Source: Phosphitispora fastidiosa
GTDB taxonomy: Bacteria; Bacillota; Thermincolia; Thermincolales; UBA2595
Length of the DNA: 64,000 nt
Reading direction: 5' to 3'
Assembly (NCBI RefSeq): GCF_019008365.1
Contig: NZ_JAHHUL010000006.1
Span: forward strand, 1 to 64,000
Each line of letters begins with the position of its first letter. Position 1 is the first letter of the stretch. Below, piece by piece: positions 1-7,244 of the stretch. The position numbers and the translations under genes are program-made. The notes beneath the pieces are model-generated. The model was not told where the DNA came from. It was given only the letters and a program-made list of their open reading frames with translations, and searched no databases.

Positions 1-114
1 CTTGTCAAAGTGACCGTGAAAACGATTAACATGCCGCATGTAGTCATTCTGAGTTTTGGGGCTGAACCCTGCAAGTTTCAGGTTCATTTGCATTTTCTCA
101 AATAATCCGTCCAT
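1..114 (-). CDS. Tyrosine recombinase/integrase, N-terminal fragment (runs off window)
   Basis: The minus strand opens at ATG 114 behind a good ribosome site (AAGGAG, about 8 nt upstream) and reads 38 codons to the window edge without a stop. The peptide (LFEKMQMNLKLAGFSPKTQN, then DYMRHVNRF) matches the SAM-like core-binding domain that begins phage-integrase/XerD-type recombinases. The catalytic R-H-R-Y part lies outside the window, so activity cannot be judged. Such short integrases often accompany IS91-type transposases, and an IS91-like scrap lies at 3.75 kb, but that link is inference. Confidence 0.65.
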   Translation of the reverse strand, partial: MDGLFEKMQMNLKLAGFSPKTQNDYMRHVNRFHGHFDK

Positions 115-415
115 AGAACCAACTCCTTAAGAATTGTTTTTCTTTAATTCTAAAGGAAAAATGGTAGAATGAACGAATTTTTGGGGGAGGAAACAAAACA
201 GCCAGTTTTAGCCAGCCACCGCGTCAGCGGTTTCGTTCAACAACTCTGGAAACGGCTCCGCTGTAGCCCCGCCCAACTTTCCCCGTCCTCAGGCTGTCAC
301 GATTTTTGCGACTATGGGGCAGTGTGTTGGGTGGCAAAAATCGCGCCAGCCGGTGGGGCGGAAAAGTTCATTTAGCTCCAATGCGTTATGTGAAATTCAA
401 CTAGGCGTTTTAGGG
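115..415. other. Gene-free stretch
   Basis: No convincing gene on either strand. The middle (about 180-375) is clearly more GC-rich than its surroundings; the one open frame there (169-375 +) has low-complexity, protein-unlike composition. It probably is the non-coding end of a mobile element associated with the integrase to its left. Confidence 0.4.
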
Positions 416-451
416 TCAAAAAAAGATGACCAATGAATTAACATTGTCACC
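416..451 (-). terminator. Putative terminator of the Fic operon
   Basis: On the minus strand a stem (442-449 with 427-435, one bulge) is followed by a run of seven T (plus-strand A 418-424), immediately downstream of the Fic stop codon at 452. Confidence 0.5.
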
Positions 452-1045
452 TTAAGATGTTACACATCGTTTCATACAGTCAGTTAGATGTGTATAGTCC
501 TTAATAGATTCTATTGATGCCTCAAGAAGTTCTTTGATATCAACAGCATCCCAGTTTAGATCAAAATTACAGTGTGCTGCCAGAGTTCGAATGAATTCGC
601 GAGTTGCACGTCCGTTACCCTCTCTAAATGGTTGAATTGCATTGATTTCAGACATATAATAAGCCGCGCGATTTGAGAACACATCACTATTTGTACCTTT
701 AAGATAGTTTTCAGATTGAAGTTTATTGAATAAATCAGTTGCAAATGGAACAATGTATTGGGACTGGGCAAAAGGAGTACCGTCTTTTGAGATGTTTTCA
801 TCCCTTATTAATCCGGCAAAAGGAAAAATATCTTGAAAAATATAATAATGTATTTTTTGCAGATGCTGCAGATCGAAATTATCGGTTAGAGGTTTAACAG
901 CCAGTTCTAATAACCTCTGAGCTGAGTAAAGTGATTCGGCTTCCTTTAAAAGACGGGCATCCTTAATATCAAGTTTGTTTATTAGAATGTCTGCAGGATA
1001 GCAGTATTTTGAATTTAATGAACCATATTTCATTGAGATATCCAT
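452..1045 (-). CDS. Fic/DOC-family protein, catalytic His replaced by Gln
   Basis: A 197-aa Fic-domain protein. Fic enzymes transfer AMP or another phosphate-containing group to target hydroxyls using the loop HPFx(D/E)GNGRxxR. Here the loop reads QPFREGNGRATR: the phosphate-binding GNGR and last Arg are kept, but the catalytic His is Gln138 (codon CAA, plus-strand 632-634). The following RxFI helix is typical of the family. It lies 8 nt downstream of a VbhA-type antitoxin gene in the same operon. The His is required in studied Fic AMP-transferases, so this copy is probably inactive or has another chemistry; a single-base change (CAT/CAC to CAA) would explain it. The start at ATG 1045 follows a weak GGTAG; ATG 1033 is an alternative. 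Confidence 0.85.
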   Translation of the reverse strand: MDISMKYGSLNSKYCYPADILINKLDIKDARLLKEAESLYSAQRLLELAVKPLTDNFDLQHLQKIHYYIFQDIFPFAGLIRDENISKDGTPFAQSQYIVPFATDLFNKLQSENYLKGTNSDVFSNRAAYYMSEINAIQPFREGNGRATREFIRTLAAHCNFDLNWDAVDIKELLEASIESIKDYTHLTDCMKRCVTS

Positions 1046-1053
1046 AAGAAATA

Positions 1054-1239
1054 CTACCTGATTTTACCTTTAATATATTTTGTTATATCATCGATGGCTT
1101 GCTCACTGGTAACCTTCCCTCTAAGGTATCTGTGGCCATTTGTGATGGCCCGTTTATTCATTTTCAATCCTTCAATAGCAAGGGTAGCTTTTACATTAGA
1201 TAGATTTTTCTTAATTTCATTATCACTCATTAACTTCAT
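1054..1239 (-). CDS. VbhA-type Fic antitoxin
   Basis: A 61-aa protein just upstream of the Fic gene. It carries the class I Fic inhibitory motif (S/T)xxxE(G/N) as T19-L-A-I-E23-G24; in the VbhA/VbhT family the Glu reaches into the Fic active site and blocks productive ATP binding. The C-terminal half (TSEQAIDDITKYIKGK) matches the antitoxin-VbhA helical domain. Start ATG 1239 follows AAAGGAAT. It appears intact although its partner has lost the catalytic His. Confidence 0.8.
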   Translation of the reverse strand: MKLMSDNEIKKNLSNVKATLAIEGLKMNKRAITNGHRYLRGKVTSEQAIDDITKYIKGKIR

Positions 1240-1281
1240 AATTTTTCATTCCTTTCAACACTGAACACACTTTCTATTACT

Positions 1282-1310
1282 ATTATATTGTTTATTCTAA
1301 CGGTAGTCAA
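1282..1310 (-). promoter_or_regulatory. Promoter of the vbhA-fic operon
   Basis: Minus-strand TTGACT (1310-1305), 17-nt spacer, TATAAT (1287-1282), 42 nt before the antitoxin start codon. Confidence 0.7.
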
Positions 1311-1343
1311 AAAGGAAATCCTGAATAGAGAAGGAAATAAGAA

Positions 1344-1374
1344 CAACTTGGGAGCCTAGTTGAACATCGCCTAA
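1344..1374. repeat. 31-nt repeat, copy 1
   Basis: Matches 3637-3667 at 25 of 31 positions in the same orientation; the last 11 nt (acatcgcctaa) are identical. Part of it (1354-1364) is also an exact inverted copy of 396-406, so the Fic/VbhA operon lies between inverted 11-mers. Confidence 0.5.
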
Positions 1375-1488
1375 ACCAGCTAGTAAACGTCAAGAGTTTT
1401 TTAAAAAATATTTTTTTCCCTTTTAAAAAGGCATAGCAAAGCAAGCCTACCAATGGTAGACTTAAGAAAAGCAGTAACCGTGTTGATT

Positions 1489-2158
1489 CTAGGTCAGTTT
1501 AAAGGGTTCGTTTTTTCGCCACATACCATAGATAATTCTTAGCAGTTTGTTAGCTGTAGCAACCAAGGCTACCATTTTAGGTTTACCCGTACCTACTTGT
1601 TTCAGATAATAGTTTTGCAATAGAGGATTTACAGATCCCTTTATAGTAGTGCGTATTGCGGCTTTGGCTGCTTGAAATAATGCCTTACGTAGGTAAGCAG
1701 ACCGGCATAAGCTGTTAGCTGATGGTCACCAGAGAAACGGTTAACATCTTCAGCCAACTGAGCTTTGTGTGTCATGAGTATGCCAATGTACTCACGGAGA
1801 ACACGTATGTTGGACTGTTGGGAGACTTTGTAGGGCAAACTTGCCTTGGCGGCGGCCAGTAATTTATCATAAATATTTTCCACCCATCCTTTTCGCTGAT
1901 ACTCTGCTTTAAGTAGTGCTAAAACATCTTCTTTAGCGGCTGCTAAAACACTTTCAGGAGTAGGAAAGGCAGCCAGCAGGTGCAGAGAAGAATCCCCGCA
2001 AAGTGCAGAGAAAACATTTGAGTAATAAGGGAAAAGCAGATCTAAAACGCTTTGGAATCTTAACTGGGACTCAATATATAACGAATTGATACCATCATAG
2101 TGCCGACATAAAACTCTTTGACTTTTGAAACGTCCAAACTTAAAGCAGGCTTGTACAT
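1489..2158 (-). pseudogene. IS110-family transposase remnant (internally deleted, frameshifted)
   Basis: Three collinear minus-strand blocks look like pieces of an IS110 (DEDD) transposase. Block 1 starts at ATG 2158 behind AAAGGAGG with MYKPALSLDVSK, the usual first RNase H-like strand. Block 2 (about 2090-1700, another frame) resembles the helical middle and includes DHQLTAYAGL, near the C-terminal domain. Block 3 (1680-1489, a third frame) reads AAKAAIRTTIKG, then a VATANKLLRIIYGMWRK-type C-terminus and a TAG stop. Intact relatives are near 400 aa; here most of the catalytic N-terminal domain is missing and at least two frameshifts are present. The family assignment is by motif order, not by a database search. 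Confidence 0.65.
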
Positions 2159-2308
2159 ATAAACCTCCTTTGACTCCAGGCAACCACCCATATCGAGTGT
2201 TGCGCCGAAACTGGTAACAGCTAGGTGAAGTATACACAGAGAACCATGCAGGCCGTAGGGAGGCCGTACTCCTGAAGCACATTCACACCGTAGTTTGCTT
2301 TTAACCAA

Positions 2309-2413
2309 ATGAACTTAAACAGAATTGAAATTCTAATGAGAGATTATAATTTAGCCGGATACAATTGCTACTTAAAATGTGGTTTTAGAGAGGAAGGCAG
2401 AAACGTTAGATGA
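2309..2413 (+). pseudogene. GNAT acetyltransferase C-terminal scrap
   Basis: A 34-codon plus-strand frame reads NLNRIEILMRDYN, then YNCYLKCGFREEGR and a stop. This is the typical RimJ/RimL-type acetyl-CoA motif B region (the N-x-x-A-x-x-C-Y-x-K-C-G-F-x-E-E-G pattern) with no upstream part of the gene, so it is a truncated leftover, presumably cut by the neighbouring IS110 element. Confidence 0.6.
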
Positions 2414-2431
2414 AATTCCGCCGTATGAATG

Positions 2432-2459
2432 CAAAAAAAGAAACCCTACAATTGTAGGG
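2432..2459 (-). terminator. Terminator of the hicAB-type operon
   Basis: A perfect 16-bp palindrome (2444-2459) followed on the minus strand by a T-rich tract (plus-strand A run 2432-2443), 62 nt beyond the stop of the HicB-like gene at 2521. Confidence 0.65.
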
Positions 2460-2520
2460 AATCATTACCTGAAGTTCTTATTCTGATGCCTTGAACCTAG
2501 GGCAGATGCAATTAGAAATA

Positions 2521-2823
2521 CTAATTCTTGGCAGTATAAATCCAGCCCTTCTTAGTGTCATCTAGGTTAAGTAATGCTGCTTCCCTGGTATCACCATGAG
2601 TTACGCAACCAGGAAGGTCGGGATGTTCGGCAATCCAATAAGTGCCATGATTATCTGTTGACTTTTCCATTTTTATAGGGTACTCTAATGGCTCATATTG
2701 TTTGCATTGTTGTTCGATTTCTTCCAGGTTTTCAGGAATGTTAATAAATTCTTCAAGGGTCTTTTTAGAATTGAATAGATTTTTATCGATTTTTTCAAGG
2801 TTGATTTTCAGTTTGTTACTCAT
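2521..2823 (-). CDS. HicB-like (DUF1902-type) small protein
   Basis: A 100-aa protein. Residues about 55-100 (GTYWIAEHPDLPGCVTHGDT, then REAALLNLDDTKKGW) match the partly folded RNase H-like HicB fold, whose hallmark is DLPGC followed by GDTxEEAL. The N-terminal half is charged and helical, without a recognisable DNA-binding domain. I take ATG 2823, 9 nt after AGGAGG; an upstream in-frame ATG 2835 touches the ribosome site. It is the last gene of the hicA-hicB operon, 62 nt after hicB; it may be a second, orphan antitoxin. Confidence 0.7.
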   Translation of the reverse strand: MSNKLKINLEKIDKNLFNSKKTLEEFINIPENLEEIEQQCKQYEPLEYPIKMEKSTDNHGTYWIAEHPDLPGCVTHGDTREAALLNLDDTKKGWIYTAKN

Positions 2824-2885
2824 GTTTTTCATCCTCCTGAACAGTTCCAATAAAAAGAGAGGCCAATTCACTGGCCCGTCAGAAA

Positions 2886-3356
2886 TTACTGTTTTTTAGT
2901 TAGACGTTTTTTAGGTTTGAGTAGATTTTGATAAGAAGGTTTTTCTTTGATTTTATTTAGCCCAAGGTAGGACATTAGAGCATTTTGTAAGACATGAGAG
3001 AAGTTGACTTTTCTCTCTTCTGCAAGATCATTTAACCATTTTGGAATTGTGAGTGTTTTTTTGATAGCTTTCTGTGCCATTTCATCCCGAATAGGGGGCA
3101 TCCATACTTCAATTAGTGCGACAAATTGGTTTTTTGCCAAATTTAAACTTGAAATAGTCGATGACTCAGGGATGGATTCGGCTTCTTCCTCCAGACCATA
3201 TAAATGAAGTTCTAATGCATCTTTAGCCATATAAAGTGCTTCATTTTCGGTATTACCGCATGAAAAGCATCCAGGTAGGTCAGGGAATTCTACCGATATA
3301 CCATCTTGTTCAATAGAGAAGATAGCGGGGTATACATATTTGTCTTTTTTATTCAT
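2886..3356 (-). CDS. hicB: HicB-family antitoxin with RHH DNA-binding domain
   Basis: A 156-aa protein with the HicB domain at residues 5-60 (EFPDLPGCFSCGNTENEALY) and a C-terminal ribbon-helix-helix-like segment around residues 100-135 (KKTLTIPKWLNDLAEERKVN). HicB proteins neutralise HicA RNases and repress their own promoter. Start ATG 3356 follows AAGGAGG. It is downstream of a broken hicA (3380-3573), so the antitoxin survives without a working toxin. The Lys-rich tail after residue 135 is unusually long. Confidence 0.85.
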   Translation of the reverse strand: MNKKDKYVYPAIFSIEQDGISVEFPDLPGCFSCGNTENEALYMAKDALELHLYGLEEEAESIPESSTISSLNLAKNQFVALIEVWMPPIRDEMAQKAIKKTLTIPKWLNDLAEERKVNFSHVLQNALMSYLGLNKIKEKPSYQNLLKPKKRLTKKQ

Positions 3357-3379
3357 TGAGGTTGCCTCCTTGTGATTAC

Positions 3380-3573
3380 CTAAAGATTAAGACTTGCTTG
3401 CTTTAAGATGTTTTTAACAGTTTTAGTTGGCAAGTCTTTATTGGGATGTGGGACAGTTACGAGTCCTTTTTTAGAGGGATGTTTTAACTGAAGATGGTCG
3501 CCTCTGGACCGAACTTCCTTCAACCATCATCGTATAGTATTTTAAGTATTTCTCTGGATGAATATGATTTCAT
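3380..3573 (-). pseudogene. hicA: HicA toxin, frameshifted
   Basis: From ATG 3573 (after AAAGGAG) the minus strand reads MKSYSSREILKILYDDG and then meets TGA. Shifting frame by one base restores the rest of HicA: KEVRSRGDHLQLKHPSKKG, then VTVPHPNKDLPTKTVKNILK and a TAG at 3380. HicA toxins are ~60-aa dsRNA-binding-fold mRNA interferases whose catalytic His lies in the G-(S/D)-H motif, which is present here. A one-base loss in the DGW codon region explains the break. Unless this is a sequencing error the toxin cannot be made. Confidence 0.8.
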
Positions 3574-3604
3574 GTTAGGCTCCTTTAAAAACATCTTCAA
3601 ACAC

Positions 3605-3633
3605 ATTATAACACGTGTGACAATACGTGTCAA
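3605..3633 (-). promoter_or_regulatory. hicAB promoter with overlapping repeats
   Basis: Minus-strand TTGACA (3633-3628), exactly 17 nt, TATAAT (3610-3605): a consensus sigma-A promoter 31 nt before hicA. The spacer contains the palindrome ACACGTGT (3611-3618) and a related GACACGT, a plausible HicB operator. The promoter remains perfect although hicA is broken. Confidence 0.75.
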
Positions 3634-3636
3634 AAA

Positions 3637-3667
3637 CAACTCGGGAGGATAGCCGTACATCGCCTAA
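3637..3667. repeat. 31-nt repeat, copy 2
   Basis: 25/31 identical to 1344-1374, same orientation, directly upstream of the hicAB promoter. Could mark ends of gene cassettes or an element boundary. Confidence 0.45.
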
Positions 3668-3751
3668 CATTTTAGCCGTGTTTCCGCAGTCGAGCATGCA
3701 AAAACACCGGCTAAGCACTGGCATCACCGGTGTCAAGTCATTGTGGTTAAG

Positions 3752-3871
3752 CTACAATGGGCGGGGAGAAGTTCCTGGGTGACGAATCTTGACGAACATC
3801 TGTGGCAGAATATGCAGCAGGAACCGTCGAATGAACTCCTGTGCAGCTACTTTCCACGCCTATGCGCTGGG
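3752..3871 (-). pseudogene. IS91-family transposase scrap
   Basis: The minus strand of this stretch reads AWKVAAQEFIRRFLLHILPQ and then MFVKIRHPG before a TAG at 3752. The EFIRRFLLHxLPxxFVxIRH string is the conserved segment near the C-terminus of IS91/IS801-type (Y2, rolling-circle) transposases. An in-frame TAG at 3860-3862 and the absence of any flanking homology show it is a short dead remnant. Confidence 0.6.
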
Positions 3872-4015
3872 CCTATTCACAAGAACGCCAGTATGGTATG
3901 TATCTCCACATGTATTACAGTTATTTTTGTTTTGCAAAAACAAAAAAGCGTACCGATTGGCACGCTCATTCAGGATAAATCTTAATCTTTATTTGGTACT
4001 CCTGTTCACTTGAAG

Positions 4016-4150
4016 TTACTTGGTAAACTGGGTGTTTTTGCATTTTGGACATGTAGGAACTTCCTCAGTTTTAGTTAATTTTACCGGTTCTTTACAAGAG
4101 AGACAGTAGTAGGTTCCTTGTCCTGGTCTTTCACCTGCTGCATATGCCAT
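4016..4150 (-). CDS. Small zinc-ribbon protein
   Basis: A 44-aa frame starting at ATG 4150. It has two CxxC pairs, CLSC (residues 16-19) and CPKC (34-37), separated by 14 residues, in the layout of the one-domain zinc-ribbon proteins common in Firmicutes (YCxxCxEPV near the N-terminus, VPTCPKC near the C-terminus). Function unknown; probably a zinc-binding structural or nucleic-acid-associated peptide. Confidence 0.7.
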   Translation of the reverse strand: MAYAAGERPGQGTYYCLSCKEPVKLTKTEEVPTCPKCKNTQFTK

Positions 4151-4280
4151 TTTTTATAACCTTCCCTCAGAAGAATTTACTCATTCGCCACATCGTATCA
4201 TATAAGGAAGGCATATACAACAAATATTTTGGTTTACTCTTTTTCGGGTTGTCCGGAAGACACAATGAGGAGGAAAGTAC

Positions 4281-4511
4281 ATGAGTAATAAAATCAAATT
4301 AACCAAGGAAAAGCGGGAAGATATGATAGCATCAATTAAAACATATTTTTCAAAGGAAAGAGACGAGGAACTTGGAGACTTGGCATCGGGATTTGTGTTG
4401 GACTTTATCATAGAAAAGCTGGCCCCCGAGTTTTATAATCAGGGTGTCCAGGATTCATATGCCTACATGAATGAGAAAATTGAAGATTTATTAGAAATAC
4501 AGAAGTGCTAG
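4281..4511 (+). CDS. DUF2164-family protein
   Basis: A 76-aa acidic protein beginning at ATG 4281, 8 nt after GAGGAGGAAA. The sequence (KLTKEKREDMIASIKTYFSK, then ERDEELGDLASGFVLDFI) matches DUF2164: a helix, the E-x-G-x-L-A-x-x-(F/L)-L-D-F-(I/F) core and a C-terminal helix (YNQGVQDSYAYM). No function is established for the family. It stands alone between divergent small genes. Confidence 0.75.
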   Translation: MSNKIKLTKEKREDMIASIKTYFSKERDEELGDLASGFVLDFIIEKLAPEFYNQGVQDSYAYMNEKIEDLLEIQKC

Positions 4512-4625
4512 GATGCCGGGTTGACGCCGGATTTTACCTTGTTTGCCGCGTAGCCAAATAATCCCCTTAGGGATATTACCAGATATTCGGAAATATAGTA
4601 TAATAGCCAACAGGGGGGAGTTAAA

Positions 4626-5090
4626 ATGGCTAAATACGTCTATCAGGTAGAAGAAGAGATTCGAGGTACTTCAATTGCTGCCAGAGGGAAAACGTCATGG
4701 CAGGACCTGGCATCTGCATTCGGGCGGCAGCTGCAGCAGGAACTCATAGCCCGGTTCGGACTGCATACCTGCATTTTTTCGGGTGATGATGGTGTCGAGC
4801 TTGCTCAGGGCTGTGCCGGTATGGGAAAGGACTGGTTTAATTTCAAGTTTAGGATTTTCGCCGATATAGCCATTTATCTTGATATGATAAATATACCGTA
4901 CGAATGGCGTCACCGAGGCGTGGGGTTATTCCTGGTAAATGAATTAAAGGAATTTGCCCGGGGGCACGGTTTAGGTTATATTTTCCTTGGCTCCTATGAA
5001 CCGTCAAACCCCTTCTGGGAAGACTGCGGCTTTGTGAAAATTACGGACTATCCTGATTTTGTTATCGGGATTGATTCCATGGCCAAATAA
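4626..5090 (+). CDS. GNAT-family N-acetyltransferase
   Basis: A 154-aa protein, start ATG 4626 after GGGGGGAG. The C-terminal half has a GNAT core: a beta strand (IAIYLDMINI), the acetyl-CoA loop as RHRGVGLFLVNELKEFAR (R-x-x-G-(V/I)-G pattern), and YIFLGSYEPSNPFWEDCGF, the usual end in which a bulky residue pair precedes CGF. The N-terminal 60 residues have no known motif. Substrate unknown. TATAAT at 4599-4604 may be its -10 element. Confidence 0.75.
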   Translation: MAKYVYQVEEEIRGTSIAARGKTSWQDLASAFGRQLQQELIARFGLHTCIFSGDDGVELAQGCAGMGKDWFNFKFRIFADIAIYLDMINIPYEWRHRGVGLFLVNELKEFARGHGLGYIFLGSYEPSNPFWEDCGFVKITDYPDFVIGIDSMAK

Positions 5091-5174
5091 CGAAAAAAGT
5101 TTCTAATATTTGCAGGAATTCCCAAACTGCTGTCGTAACAAGATAAAGTAAAGCAGGTGGAGGCGAAAAGCTGA

Positions 5175-5507
5175 ATGGATTTTAAGCTCAAAATATGGCT
5201 TGAAAAGGATGAACAGCCTGTTTTCGGCAGGGGCTTGCTTTGTCTGCTGACCCTGATCAGGCAGCATGGTTCCATAAGAAGGGCTGCTGAAGACCTCGGG
5301 ATGTCTTACCGGCAGGCATGGGGCAGTATTAAAAAGGCCGAAAGCCGCCTTGGGGTCAAATTATTAATAAAGCACGTGGGAGGTGAATCCGGAGGGGGAG
5401 CACAGCTTACAGATGAGGCCAGGCAGTTGATGCTCAAATATGGGGACTTTATGCGTGATGCTGAGGAAGCTGTTAAGCTTGTTTATGCCAGATACTTCGA
5501 GCAGTAA
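5175..5507 (+). CDS. ModE-type winged-helix regulator (tungstate/molybdate)
   Basis: A 110-aa protein matching the DNA-binding domain of ModE: GRGLLCLLTLIRQHGSIRRA followed by AAEDLGMSYRQAWGSIKKAE and RLGVKLLIKHVGGESGGGA with the wing. The C-terminal Mop (molybdate-binding) domains of full ModE are absent, as in the many short ModE/TunR-like regulators, so how it senses oxyanion is unclear. It precedes tupABC by 100 nt, with a palindromic operator in between, so it very likely controls tungstate uptake. Start ATG 5175 follows GGAGGCG. Confidence 0.85.
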   Translation: MDFKLKIWLEKDEQPVFGRGLLCLLTLIRQHGSIRRAAEDLGMSYRQAWGSIKKAESRLGVKLLIKHVGGESGGGAQLTDEARQLMLKYGDFMRDAEEAVKLVYARYFEQ

Positions 5508-5519
5508 TTTTTTTCTGCT

Positions 5520-5543
5520 CGTTATGCTTAGCTGAGCATAACG
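5520..5543 (+). promoter_or_regulatory. ModE-box-like operator upstream of tupABC
   Basis: Perfect inverted repeat: 9-nt arms CGTTATGCT (5520-5528) and AGCATAACG (5535-5543) with 6 nt between. The outer CGTTAT...ATAACG halves match the ModE consensus of E. coli. It lies between the regulator gene and tupA, 65 nt before the tupA start. Confidence 0.7.
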
Positions 5544-5607
5544 GTTTTAGATGTAATTTAAACTAGAAGCGAGAAGAATAAAGGAAGATTATTGAGGAGG
5601 TTCGACA

Positions 5608-6489
5608 ATGTTCACAAAAAACAGGTTATGGGTTATAATGTTGATTGTCTTAATGCTGACGGTATCAGCAGCCGGCTGCACGGGAGCCAACCAGGAACCG
5701 CCAAAGGAGGATGCCGGTAAACAGGTACAGGAACCGGCTGTTAAGGAGGTCATACTGGCCACAACTACCAGTACCACTGACAGTGGACTGCTGGATGTAC
5801 TTAAGCCGGAGTTTGACAAACAGACCGGTTATGACCTGACAATAGTATCAGTAGGCAGCGGAGCAGCCATTGCCATGGGTGAAAAAGGGGAGGCTGATGC
5901 CCTGCTGGTGCACTCCCCCAAAGATGAACAGAGGATTGAAGATTCCGGAGTTGCTGTAGACAGGCAGCTTGTCATGCATAATGATTTTGTGCTGGTTGGT
6001 CCTGCTGATGACCCGGCAGGAATCAAGGGTCAGCCTGTAGAAGAGGCATTTAAGGCCATCGCAGATAAGAAGGCCCTGTTCCTCTCCCGGGGAGATGAGT
6101 CCGGGACTCATAAGAAAGAGCTTGGAATCTGGGAAAAAGCCGGTATATCACCTGCTGGTGAGTGGTATCAGGAAACTGGGACCGGGATGGGCGCTACCCT
6201 TAATGTTGCTGCCGAAAAAAAGGGATATACCCTTACTGACCGTGCTACATACCTGGCCCTGAAGGAAAATATGAACCTGCAGATTCTTCTGGAAGGTGAT
6301 CAGGCTCTGCTTAATATCTATCATGTAATGCAGGTAAATCCGGAGATGTTTGATAAGGTTAATGTGGAGGGCGGCAAAGCATTTGTTGATTTTATGGTTG
6401 CTCCCGAAACTCAGGAGATAATAAAGACCTTTGGCAGTGATAAATTTGGTCAGCCGCTGTTTTTCCCTGACGCCGGGAAAGAGGAATAA
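5608..6489 (+). CDS. tupA: Tungstate ABC transporter, substrate-binding lipoprotein
   Basis: A 293-aa periplasmic-type binding protein. Residues 1-24 form a lipoprotein signal with lipobox SAAGC, so the mature protein would be lipid-anchored at Cys. The first mature strand carries the TupA signature TTTSTTDSGLLD, followed by VSVGSGAAIAMGEKGEADAL and a FLSRGDESGTHKKE stretch, which in TupA/WtpA-type proteins contact the oxyanion. TupA family members prefer tungstate over molybdate by orders of magnitude; specificity here is by homology. Start ATG 5608 is 7 nt after GAGGAGG. First gene of tupA-tupB-tupC. Confidence 0.9.
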   Translation: MFTKNRLWVIMLIVLMLTVSAAGCTGANQEPPKEDAGKQVQEPAVKEVILATTTSTTDSGLLDVLKPEFDKQTGYDLTIVSVGSGAAIAMGEKGEADALLVHSPKDEQRIEDSGVAVDRQLVMHNDFVLVGPADDPAGIKGQPVEEAFKAIADKKALFLSRGDESGTHKKELGIWEKAGISPAGEWYQETGTGMGATLNVAAEKKGYTLTDRATYLALKENMNLQILLEGDQALLNIYHVMQVNPEMFDKVNVEGGKAFVDFMVAPETQEIIKTFGSDKFGQPLFFPDAGKEE

Positions 6490-6545
6490 GCTGGTCTCAC
6501 AGTGATCAACCATCAGCATAATACGAGTCAAACGGAGTGTAGGTA

Positions 6546-7244
6546 ATGGAATCAGTTTGGATAGGAATCCGGGAGGCTGTCAGGCTTTTATTGACAGGAG
6601 ACCCGGAAGTCCTTAGAATTACTTTTCTTACGTTAAAAGTATCGGGGACAGCTACTCTAATCAGCCTGGTCCTGGGAATACCGCTGGGGGCTTTCTTAGC
6701 CTTGGGCAGGTTTCGCGGCCGCAGGTTCCTGATGTCTTTGGTTAACACAGGCATGGGAATGCCGCCTGTGGTTGCCGGCCTTTGGGTGACATTATTTATG
6801 TGGCGAAATGGACCTCTGGGGTTTTTCCACTTGATGTATACTCCTTCGGCGATGGTTATCGCCCAGTCAGTAATTGCAGCTCCCATTATTACAGGAATTT
6901 CTGCAGCTGCCTTCCAGCAGGTTAACGGAAGGCTCAGACTCCAAATATTGGCTTTGGGGGCTTCCAGGCTGCAGATGGGGATACTTCTGCTGCGTGAAGT
7001 AAAACTGCCATTGATGGCTGCCGTTATGGCGGGATTTGGAGGGGTAATATCTGAGGTTGGAGCTTCGACAATGGTTGGGGGTAATGTCCTGGGGCGGACC
7101 AGAGTGCTGACAACTGCTACGGTAATGGAGGTTTCCAAAGGCAACTACGATATTGCCATCGCCCTGAGTGTCATTTTAATGGTCCTGGCTTATGGAGTCA
7201 CCTTAGCCCTGACAATTCTGCAGCAACGGGGGAACCGCACATGA
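6546..7244 (+). CDS. tupB: Tungstate ABC transporter, permease
   Basis: A 232-aa BPD_transp_1 permease with five or six hydrophobic helices (first strong one at residues 30-55). The cytoplasmic coupling loop is seen as the EAA-like QILALGASRLQMGILLLREV segment near residues 140-160. It overlaps tupC by 4 nt (ATGA), showing translational coupling. Length and position are typical of TupB. Confidence 0.9.
   Translation: MESVWIGIREAVRLLLTGDPEVLRITFLTLKVSGTATLISLVLGIPLGAFLALGRFRGRRFLMSLVNTGMGMPPVVAGLWVTLFMWRNGPLGFFHLMYTPSAMVIAQSVIAAPIITGISAAAFQQVNGRLRLQILALGASRLQMGILLLREVKLPLMAAVMAGFGGVISEVGASTMVGGNVLGRTRVLTTATVMEVSKGNYDIAIALSVILMVLAYGVTLALTILQQRGNRT

Noticed and set aside
169-375. 68-codon plus-strand frame
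   Set aside because: No ribosome site, no recognisable motif, GC-rich non-coding composition; lies in element-like sequence next to the truncated integrase.
3200-3740. Integron-like cassette array with attC sites
   Set aside because: Words such as GCCTAAC and GTTGAAC fit attC core sites loosely, but I found no paired R''/R' sites with a foldable stem of 60-120 nt and no integron-type integrase features.
3743-4013. Two overlapping plus-strand frames (74-80 codons)
   Set aside because: They are antisense to the IS91-type remnant; the minus strand explains the composition.
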